Shown here: positions 5,566-11,581 of the stretch, in pieces
Layout of the letters: every line of letters begins with the position of its first letter
Numbering within the stretch: position 1 is the first letter of the stretch
Assembly (NCBI GenBank): GCA_963620985.1
Contig: CAVFCI010000064.1
Location: forward strand, 1-11,581
DNA: 11,581 nt
DNA from: F23-B02 sp963620985
GTDB taxonomy: Bacteria; Bacillota; Clostridia; Oscillospirales; Oscillospiraceae
Direction of reading: 5' to 3'
The notes under the pieces: model-generated
The model's input: the letters and a program-made list of their open reading frames with translations, nothing else
The model's database searches: none
What the model was told of the DNA's origin: nothing
Position numbers and translations under genes: made by a program

Positions 5566-7794
5566 ATGAAAAATCCACTCAGGCGCCGCCTGCTGCGCGA
5601 GCTGCGGCAGGATGCCGGCAAGTACATTGCGCTGCTTCTGTTCCTGACCCTGACGGCCGGCATGGTGTCCGGCTTCATCGTCGCCGCCGGCAGCATGAGG
5701 GCGGCCTATGACGAGAGCTTTGCCAAATACAGCGTTGAAAGCGGTCACTTTATCCTTGAAGACAGGCTGCCGGAGGAGACGAAGGCGAGCCTCGAAGAGG
5801 AAGCAGAGATAAGCGTGTGCGAGCTGCTTTACAAGGACGTGACGCTCGATAACGAAAGCACCGTGCGCATTTACAAAAACCGCACGGAGCTCAACAAGGT
5901 CTGCCTCATGGACGGCACTCTTCCCGAAAATGCGGGTGAGATCGCTGCCGACAGGCTGTATCTTGAAAACAACTCCCTCGGCATCGGCGATGAGCTTGCG
6001 GGGCTTGAGCTCACGGGCATCGTTGCGCTGTCCGACTACTCGGCGCTGTTTAAAAACAACACCGACATGATGCTCGACGCAAACAGGTTCTGCGCCGCCG
6101 TAGTCACGCCCGAGACCTTTGATGAGATAGACGAAAATGTCCGCTATTGCTACGCATGGCTCAACAATGACGACAGCCTCAGCGACGAGCAGTGCAGGGA
6201 CAAGGCCGGCGACATTGCGGACATACTCTCCGGGGACTGCGAGATAAAGGAGCTTGTAAGACGCGCCGATAATCAGGCCATAATGTTCACCGGCGAGGAT
6301 ATCGGCAGCGACAAGGCGATGATGACGACGCTTTTGTATCTTGTTATCGTCATACTCGGCTTCGTGTTCGCAATAACGACGCGCAGCACCATCGAGCAGG
6401 AGTCCGGCACCGTCGGAACGCTGCTGGCCTCAGGCTACACGAGACGGGAGCTTATCCGCCACTACATGACCATGCCGATCATCGTCACGCTCTTTGCGGC
6501 ACTCATAGGCAACATTATCGGCTACACCGTGATGAAGGACTACTGCGCGAGCCTGTATTACCACAGCTATTCGCTGACGACCTACGTTACGCGCTGGAGC
6601 GCCGAGGCGTTTATAAAAACAACGCTCGTACCCTGCGTGCTGATCGCCGTCACGGTGTACGCCGTGCTTTGGGGCATGATGCGCCGACCCATACAGAGCT
6701 TCCTGCGCCATGAGCTCGGCGGGCGGGGAAAGCAGTACGTTCCGCCCCTGCGCACCGGAGGCATAATCGAGCGCTTCCGCAAGAGGATCATCCTGCAAAA
6801 CCGCAGCGCGTACATAACGCTGTTTATCGGCATACTGTTTGCCAATACCCTGCTGCTGTTCGGACTGATCATGCCTCCGCTGCTGGATAACTTCAAGCAG
6901 GAGGTCCTTGAAACGAAGTTTTCCGACTATCAGTATCTGCTCAAGGTTCCGGTGCTTACGGAAAACGAAAACGCCGAGCCCTTCTGCATAAGCTCACTTG
7001 AGTACGGGGACGATGAGATAAGCGTTTACGGCATAAAGCACGCTTCGAACTATGCGGACTTTTCATTCCTGCCGTCGGAAAAGGGCAGCGTTCTCGTCTC
7101 CGAGGAGTTTCTGGAAAAGTACGGCCTTGAGCCCGGTGACAGAATAAGCCTGCACGAAAAATACGGCGGCAAGGAGTACAGCTTCACCGTCTACGACTCG
7201 ACACCCTACGCCGCGGGGCTTTCCGTTTTCATGAGCAAGCTGAACTTCAACGAGACCTTCGGGCTCGAAAAGTGGTTCTTCAACGGCTATTTCTCGAACG
7301 AAAAGCTCACCGACCTCGACGCCGAGGCGGTCTCGAGCGTCATAACCGAGCACGACCTGACAGTCCTGACCGACCAGCTTGACGACTCGATGGGGCGCAT
7401 GTTCCCCATCGTCGGCGGCTTTTCGCTGGCACTGTATATGCTTTTAGTGTACCTGCTGTCGAAGACGGTCATCGAGAAAAACGCACAGAGCATATCCATG
7501 CTGAAGATCCTCGGCTACACGCAGCGCGAGATAAGCTCCCTGTATAACTCGGCAACGGCCATCGCGGTGGGCGTGTCGCTCATCGTGACGATCCCGCTGA
7601 GCGCACTGTGCATGAAGAGGCTTTACTATCACTTCATAAGCGAGATGAGCGGCTGGCTGTCGTTTTATCTTGCCCCGTGGATATGGGCGGCAATGCCGGC
7701 GCTCGGTGCGGCGACGTATTTTGTCATTCACATGATCCAGCTCCGGCGCTTGGGCAGGATACCCCTCGCACAGGCGCTGAAAAATATGGAGTAG
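5566..7794 (+). CDS. ABC transporter permease with two FtsX domains
   Basis: The 742-residue membrane subunit pairing with the ATPase before it. The order is a first membrane helix (about 20-42), an extracytoplasmic domain (about 45-250), an FtsX-like three-helix block starting near 254 with the cytoplasmic EQESGTVGTLLASGYTRREL loop, a connecting cytoplasmic piece, a fifth helix (FIGILFANTLLLFGLIM), a second outer domain, and a second FtsX block with EKNAQSISMLKILGYTQREI. This is the classical duplicated FtsX architecture. The start is ATG 5566, with GAGGGAG upstream; a TTG at 5542 would overlap the ATPase gene. The outer domains show no lipoprotein signal or metal motif. Membership is firm; direction and substrate are unknown, although export or extraction from the membrane is usual for this class. 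Confidence 0.92.
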   Translation: MKNPLRRRLLRELRQDAGKYIALLLFLTLTAGMVSGFIVAAGSMRAAYDESFAKYSVESGHFILEDRLPEETKASLEEEAEISVCELLYKDVTLDNESTVRIYKNRTELNKVCLMDGTLPENAGEIAADRLYLENNSLGIGDELAGLELTGIVALSDYSALFKNNTDMMLDANRFCAAVVTPETFDEIDENVRYCYAWLNNDDSLSDEQCRDKAGDIADILSGDCEIKELVRRADNQAIMFTGEDIGSDKAMMTTLLYLVIVILGFVFAITTRSTIEQESGTVGTLLASGYTRRELIRHYMTMPIIVTLFAALIGNIIGYTVMKDYCASLYYHSYSLTTYVTRWSAEAFIKTTLVPCVLIAVTVYAVLWGMMRRPIQSFLRHELGGRGKQYVPPLRTGGIIERFRKRIILQNRSAYITLFIGILFANTLLLFGLIMPPLLDNFKQEVLETKFSDYQYLLKVPVLTENENAEPFCISSLEYGDDEISVYGIKHASNYADFSFLPSEKGSVLVSEEFLEKYGLEPGDRISLHEKYGGKEYSFTVYDSTPYAAGLSVFMSKLNFNETFGLEKWFFNGYFSNEKLTDLDAEAVSSVITEHDLTVLTDQLDDSMGRMFPIVGGFSLALYMLLVYLLSKTVIEKNAQSISMLKILGYTQREISSLYNSATAIAVGVSLIVTIPLSALCMKRLYYHFISEMSGWLSFYLAPWIWAAMPALGAATYFVIHMIQLRRLGRIPLAQALKNME

Positions 7795-7821
7795 CATAGA
7801 ATAATTAACGGAGGTTAGGTT

Positions 7822-8202
7822 ATGCAATACGCAATTTTTGCAATTATTCTCATAGTGTTCGCGGTCTTTGTTATAAAGAGCTATTCAAAAAAGCTCGCCT
7901 CCGGCTGCTGCGGCAGCGGAGATGCCGAGAAAAAGATAAAGGTCGCGGATAAGAACAGGGCGCACTATCCCTACGCCGCGTCTCTTACCGTTGACGGCAT
8001 GATGTGCGCCGCCTGCGAGACGCGGGTCGAAAATGCGCTCAACGCCATTGACGGCGTGTGGGCTAAGGCAAGCTCCTCCGACGGCAGCGTGGAGCTGCTC
8101 ATGAAAGCGCCCGTTGACGAGGAGCTCCTGCGCAAAACCATAAACGAGCTGGGCGTTTACACTCTTATGAAAGCTGAATACCGCGATGCAAAGCAGAACT
8201 AA
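7822..8202 (+). CDS. Membrane-anchored HMA-domain metallochaperone-like protein
   Basis: A 126-residue protein with an N-terminal membrane helix (about 4-18), a lysine-rich stretch that places the rest in the cytoplasm, a C29-C30 pair in SGCCGSG, a linker with the HYPYA motif, and a heavy-metal-associated (HMA) domain with GMMCAAC (C62, C65). The CxxC pair is the usual metal site of HMA domains, binding Cu(I) or other soft metals. Small proteins of this design (helix, CCG, HYPY, HMA) are frequent in Clostridia. It may carry metal to the P1B ATPase encoded further down, whose own N-terminal domain lacks CxxC. GGAGG (7810-7814) is seven bases before the ATG. Its end overlaps the AraC gene by 17 bases. 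Metal identity is unknown. Confidence 0.88.
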   Translation: MQYAIFAIILIVFAVFVIKSYSKKLASGCCGSGDAEKKIKVADKNRAHYPYAASLTVDGMMCAACETRVENALNAIDGVWAKASSSDGSVELLMKAPVDEELLRKTINELGVYTLMKAEYRDAKQN

Positions 8203-9076
8203 GACCTATTCCGGTGCCGACGGGAGCTACAGCGTCACAAGCTACGACGTTTTCCCCGGCATTGAGCTGATCTACAACAACATAAGCCTCTATGAGCACG
8301 ACATACAGCCCGAGGAGGACAAGACGCTGCTGGAGATACACCACTGCCGCTCGGGACGAATGGAGTGCCGCATCGGCGCTGACTTCTTCTACCTCGCGCC
8401 GGGCGACCTGTCGATAAGCCTCTCCGACGGAGCTATCTCGCATTCGAGCTTCCCCACGGGCAGCTATGAGGGCGTGACGATACGCATAAACGGCAGGGAC
8501 GCGCCCAGATGCCTGTCCTGCTTTCTTGCGGACGTGAACGTTCAGCCCGAGGCTCTGCGCGAAAAATTCTGCGCGCAGGGGCAGTGCTTCGTTGCTCGCT
8601 CATCCGCGGCGATAGAGCACATTTTCTCCGAGCTCTACAGTGTGCCCGAGAGCATACGCAAGGGCTATTTCAAGGTCAAGATATTGGAGCTGCTGCTGTT
8701 TCTGAGCGCGATGGAGCTCAACTCCTCGGCTCTTGCAGAGCGCAGGATCTCCAACACTCAGGTCGAGCTTGCAAAGTGCATCGGCGCGTACCTTTCCGCA
8801 AATATGGACAGGCGCATAACGCTCGAGGAGCTCTCGTGCGCGTTCCACCTCTCGCAGACGGCGCTCAAATCCTGCTTCCGCGCAGTCTACGGCGAGAGCG
8901 TGTATTCCTACATCCGCACCCAGAAAATGCAGTGCGCCGCGGCAGACCTCCGGCGCTCGGAGATGAGCATCATGGAGATCGCCGGACGCTACGGCTACGA
9001 CAACGGCAGCAAGTTTGCCAAGGCCTTCCGCGATACCGTCGGCATGAGCCCGACCGAGTACCGCAACGCGGGGTAG
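8186..9076 (+). CDS. AraC-family transcriptional regulator
   Basis: A 296-residue regulator. Residues of about 20-120 form a cupin-like sensory part (LEIHHCRSGRMEC and YLAPGDLSISL are recognisable). The C-terminal 90 residues, from about 207, are the double HTH, with RRITLEELSCAFHLSQTALKSCFRAVYGESVYSYI and then SIMEIAGRYGYDNGSKFAKAF and MSPTEYR. The ATG at 8186 lies inside the HMA gene, so translation is likely coupled; the ribosome site is weak. AraC proteins generally activate genes in response to small molecules. Some in metal biology sense siderophores (PchR, YbtA), so a metal chelate is a possible ligand here, but that is inference from context. Probable targets are its own operon and the DUF6110/ATPase genes behind the AT-rich gap that follows. 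Confidence 0.88.
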   Translation: MQSRTKTYSGADGSYSVTSYDVFPGIELIYNNISLYEHDIQPEEDKTLLEIHHCRSGRMECRIGADFFYLAPGDLSISLSDGAISHSSFPTGSYEGVTIRINGRDAPRCLSCFLADVNVQPEALREKFCAQGQCFVARSSAAIEHIFSELYSVPESIRKGYFKVKILELLLFLSAMELNSSALAERRISNTQVELAKCIGAYLSANMDRRITLEELSCAFHLSQTALKSCFRAVYGESVYSYIRTQKMQCAAADLRRSEMSIMEIAGRYGYDNGSKFAKAFRDTVGMSPTEYRNAG

Positions 9077-9161
9077 ACAGACCGTTTAATTTATGATATA
9101 TATTAGGGTGAGCATTTATTTACTCATCCTTTATATACTTTTTTAAAAGGAGTAGATAACT
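9077..9161 (+). promoter_or_regulatory. AT-rich intergenic segment with a hairpin before the DUF6110/ATPase pair
   Basis: This is the largest gap in the right module and much more AT-rich than the genes beside it. An imperfect stem pairs AGGGTGAG (9105-9112) with CTCATCCT (9123-9130), with one G-T pair and a 10-base loop. TTTTTT follows only eight bases later, so it is at best a weak terminator for the AraC transcript. TATACT (9134-9139) could be a -10 box, but no good -35 lies 17 bases upstream, which would suit an activator-dependent promoter. AAAAGGAG (9145-9152) is the ribosome site for the next gene. Confidence 0.4.
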
Positions 9162-9431
9162 ATGAAATTCCACATTGAAGACACTGCAAAAATGTTCGGC
9201 TACGGCGTGCTGTTCGGCACTGCCGGCATCAAGATCCTCAGAAGCCGCGACGCAAAGACCCTGTACACCCATGTCACCGCCGCAGTCCTGCGCGCAAAGG
9301 ACTCGGTCATGCAGACCGCCGACGATATCCGCTGCGACTGCCAGGATATCTACGCCGGAGCCAAGGACATAAACGAGCGCCGCGCCGAGGAAGAGGCCGC
9401 GTCGGTCATTGAAAACGTCGAGGCAGAGTAA
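9162..9431 (+). CDS. DUF6110 family protein
   Basis: An 89-residue small protein that I recognise as DUF6110-like by its opening (a hydrophobic MFGYGVLFGTAGIKIL followed by SRDAKTLYTHVTAAVLRAKDSVM) and its Asp/Glu-rich tail ending in NERRAEEEAASVIENVEAE. The first part could insert in or lie on the membrane; the rest looks like an amphipathic helix. One CxC pair (RCDCQD) is present near the middle. No enzyme motif is visible. Its stop overlaps the ATPase start by one base, so the two proteins are made together, and it is probably an accessory or regulatory subunit of the metal ATPase. The function of the family is not known to me, and the family name is from memory. Confidence 0.75.
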   Translation: MKFHIEDTAKMFGYGVLFGTAGIKILRSRDAKTLYTHVTAAVLRAKDSVMQTADDIRCDCQDIYAGAKDINERRAEEEAASVIENVEAE

Positions 9432-11497
9432 TGAAATGCAGAATTCTCAGCGAAGCTAAGGGCAGGATGCGCGTGCGTTTTATAACGCCGCGCATGAGCC
9501 TTACGCAGGCCGATATAGTCGAGGAATACCTCGGCTCTCTCCCCTGCGTAAAAAAGGTAAACGTATACGACCGCAACTGCGACGCGGTCATTGAATACAC
9601 CGACCGCGCCGCCGTCATATCCGCGCTGGCGCGCTTTTCTTATGAAAGCTGCGGCATAACCCAGCCCAAGCCCACCGGCAGGGCGCTAAACCGCGAATAT
9701 CAGGACAAGCTCGCGGGGCTCATCATGCGCAGGGTGCTGAAAAAAGCCTTCCTGCCCGCTCCGTGGCGCGCCGCGCTCTGCGTTGCAAAAAGCAGCCGCT
9801 ACTTTGCCCGCGGCCTAAGCTCGCTGCGGCAGCGCAGGCTCGATGTTGCCGTCCTTGACGCGACGGCGATAACCGTATCCGTCCTGCGCGGCGATACCGA
9901 CACCGCCTCGACGATCATGTTCATGCTCAGGATAGGCGATATCCTCGAGGAGTGGACGCACAAGAAGTCCGTTGCAGACCTTGCGCGCACCATGAGCCTC
10001 AATGTCGATAAGGTCTGGGTGAAGACCGGCGATACCGAGGAGCTTCGGAGCATCTCCGATGTTTCCGTCGGCGACGAGGTCATCGTCCGCATGGGCAGCA
10101 TGATCCCCCTCGACGGCAAGCTCATCTCCGGCTCTGCCGCGGTCAATCAGTCGTCCATGACCGGCGAGAGCATGCCTGTGCGCAAGGAAACGGGCAGCTA
10201 CGTCTACGCCGGAACGGTCGTGGAGGAGGGCGAGTGCGTCGTAAGGGTCGAAAAGAGCCTCGGCTCGGGCCGCTACGACAGGATAGTCCACATGATCGAG
10301 GACTCGGAAAAGCTCAAATCGGACACCGAGTCGCAGGCCTACCACCTCGCCGATAAGCTCGTGCCCTACAGCCTCGGCGCAACGGCGCTCACATGGCTCA
10401 TAACGCGCAACCCGACCAAGGCGCTGGCCATACTCATGGTCGATTTCTCCTGCGCCCTGAAGCTGTCCATGCCCATCGCGGTGCTCTCTGCCATGCGCGA
10501 GAGCGGCGCAAACGGCATATCCGTCAAGGGCGGCAAGTTCCTTGAGGCCATAGCTCAGGCCGACACGGTGGTCTTCGACAAGACCGGCACGCTCACCCAC
10601 GCAAGCCCCGAGGTCGCGGATATCATAACCTTCGGCGATAACGAGAAAAACGAGATGCTCTGCCTTGCGGCCTGCCTCGAGGAGCACTATCCGCACTCGA
10701 TAGCAAACGCCGTCGTCAAGGAGGCGCAGCGGCGCGGCCTCAACCACGAAGAGCGCCACTCCAAGGTCGAATACGTCGTCGCCCACGGCATACACAGCAT
10801 CGTTGACGGCAAAAAGGTCGTCCTCGGCAGCCACCACTTCGTCTTCGAGGACGAGGGCTGCACCATCCCCGAGGCCGAGCGCGAAAAATTCGACAGCCTG
10901 CCTGCGCAGTATTCCCACCTCTACCTTGCCATAAGCGGCACTCTGGCCGCCGTCATATGCATCGAGGATCCCCTGCGCGAAGAGGTACGCAGCGTGATAA
11001 GCGCCCTGCGCGGACTGGGCATAGACAAGCTCGTCATGATGACCGGCGACAGCGAGCGCACGGCGAGAGCCGTTGCCGAGCACGCGGGGCTTGACGAGTA
11101 CTACGCTGAGGTTCTGCCCGAGGACAAGGCGGCGTTTATCCGCTCCGAGCACGAAAAGGGACGCAGGGTCATCATGATCGGTGACGGCGTGAACGACTCG
11201 CCCGCCCTCAGCGAGGCCGACGCGGGCATTGCAATGTCCGACGGCGCGGCCATAGCCCGCGAGATCGCCGATATCACCGTCTGCTCGAACGATCTTGAAA
11301 GCCTTGTCACCCTAAAGCGCATATCCGACGGGCTGATGGCGCGCATCCACGCAAACTACCGCTTCATCATATCCTTCAACGCGGGGCTCATCGTCCTCGG
11401 CGTTGCGGGCGTTCTTCCGCCCTCGACCTCGGCGCTGCTGCACAATGTATCGACGCTGGGGATAGGACTGCGCAGCATGAAGAATCTATTGCCCTGA
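9431..11497 (+). CDS. P1B-type metal-translocating ATPase with SCA membrane motif
   Basis: A 688-residue P-type ATPase. Residues 1-75 form an HMA-like fold (GRMRVRF, SLPCVKKVNV) without CxxC, like the HMA_2 type. The actuator motif TGES is at 244-247, the phosphorylation site DKTGTLT at 383-389 and the hinge GDGVND at 584-589. Where most P1B pumps read CPC-A-L-G-L, this one reads DFSCALKLSMP (C341, K344), so only one cysteine remains and a lysine replaces the glycine. The nucleotide-domain HP motif is H422-S423. The last membrane part has ALLHNVST. These features set it apart from Cu and Zn/Cd pumps and make it closer to CtpC-like ATPases, some of which are linked to Mn or Fe, though this comparison is from memory. 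It probably exports a metal; which one is open. A terminator follows 11 bases after the stop. Confidence 0.92.
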   Translation: MKCRILSEAKGRMRVRFITPRMSLTQADIVEEYLGSLPCVKKVNVYDRNCDAVIEYTDRAAVISALARFSYESCGITQPKPTGRALNREYQDKLAGLIMRRVLKKAFLPAPWRAALCVAKSSRYFARGLSSLRQRRLDVAVLDATAITVSVLRGDTDTASTIMFMLRIGDILEEWTHKKSVADLARTMSLNVDKVWVKTGDTEELRSISDVSVGDEVIVRMGSMIPLDGKLISGSAAVNQSSMTGESMPVRKETGSYVYAGTVVEEGECVVRVEKSLGSGRYDRIVHMIEDSEKLKSDTESQAYHLADKLVPYSLGATALTWLITRNPTKALAILMVDFSCALKLSMPIAVLSAMRESGANGISVKGGKFLEAIAQADTVVFDKTGTLTHASPEVADIITFGDNEKNEMLCLAACLEEHYPHSIANAVVKEAQRRGLNHEERHSKVEYVVAHGIHSIVDGKKVVLGSHHFVFEDEGCTIPEAEREKFDSLPAQYSHLYLAISGTLAAVICIEDPLREEVRSVISALRGLGIDKLVMMTGDSERTARAVAEHAGLDEYYAEVLPEDKAAFIRSEHEKGRRVIMIGDGVNDSPALSEADAGIAMSDGAAIAREIADITVCSNDLESLVTLKRISDGLMARIHANYRFIISFNAGLIVLGVAGVLPPSTSALLHNVSTLGIGLRSMKNLLP

Positions 11498-11508
11498 CGG
11501 GTCAGCTT

Positions 11509-11540
11509 GTCAAAAAAGTCCCTCGCGGGACTTTTTTGAC
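11509..11540 (+). terminator. Strong terminator after the ATPase gene
   Basis: A perfect 14-bp stem, GTCAAAAAAGTCCC (11509-11522) with its complement (11527-11540) around a TCGC loop. The stem ends in a run of six Ts on the plus strand and six As on the other side, so it can work in both directions. It starts 12 bases after the ATPase stop codon and marks the end of the module. Confidence 0.8.
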
Positions 11541-11555
11541 TGCACTTTTCCGCCG

Positions 11556-11581
11556 AGCATTTTGAAAGTATTCAAAATGCT
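11556..11581. repeat. Second hairpin at the right edge
   Basis: AGCATTTTGA (11556-11565) and its exact complement (11572-11581) flank an AAGTAT loop. It reaches the window edge, so the true extent is unknown. It follows the terminator at 11509-11540 by 15 bases, the same order seen on the left side at 67-87 and 103-134. Confidence 0.5.

Noticed and set aside
7814..7821. TTAGGTTA before the HMA gene, resembling half of a classical IdeR box
   Set aside because: It is a single half-site overlapping the ribosome-binding region, with no partner half, and it does not match the GTTAGC operators of this locus.
9815..11152. A 445-codon minus-strand frame opposite the P-type ATPase
   Set aside because: Same reason: an antisense shadow of a gene with all P-type ATPase motifs.

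Overview
The window comes from a GC-rich genome and reads like a Gram-positive gut anaerobe of the Clostridia, most likely Oscillospirales/Ruminococcaceae-like. This rests on tightly packed genes with strong GGAGG ribosome sites, a clostridial-type Feo locus (two small FeoA, FeoB, then a Cys-rich FeoB-associated membrane protein), and clostridial-type small proteins (membrane-anchored HMA protein, DUF6110). The assignment is from resemblance only; no marker gene is present. I see no tRNA, rRNA, insertion sequence or CRISPR array.

Layout. Positions 1-514 hold no convincing gene but several hairpins, including two good terminators. A DtxR/IdeR-type metal regulator lies on the minus strand (515-901). 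A divergent control region (902-1169) carries a promoter for each direction and three copies of a GTTAGC-N4-GCTAAC operator, one of them on the expected feo transcription start. The feo operon follows (1170-4411: feoA, feoA, feoB, FeoB-associated protein) and ends in a hairpin at 4420-4451. A second module begins at 4469: a short DtxR-like HTH protein that has lost most predicted metal ligands, an ABC ATPase and a two-FtsX-domain permease (MacB/LolD-like), a membrane-anchored HMA-domain protein, an AraC-family regulator, a DUF6110 protein, and a P1B-type metal ATPase with a non-standard membrane metal motif (SCA instead of CPC). A strong terminator (11509-11540) and a second hairpin close the window. 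From 1170 to 11497 every gene is on the plus strand, and no gap exceeds about 85 bases.

How it may work together. The left half is a ferrous-iron importer, probably repressed by the iron-loaded DtxR-type protein. The right half looks like a metal-handling or export module: a metallochaperone-like HMA protein, a P1B ATPase with a small partner, and an ABC exporter, with two regulators of its own. An import module next to an export-like module suggests one metal-homeostasis locus, possibly balancing ferrous iron, but the substrate of the right half cannot be read from the sequence. The most unusual points are the roughly 105-residue, very acidic extracytoplasmic insertion in FeoB, the ligand-less DtxR-like protein, the SCA-motif ATPase, and the dense GTTAGC operator cluster.
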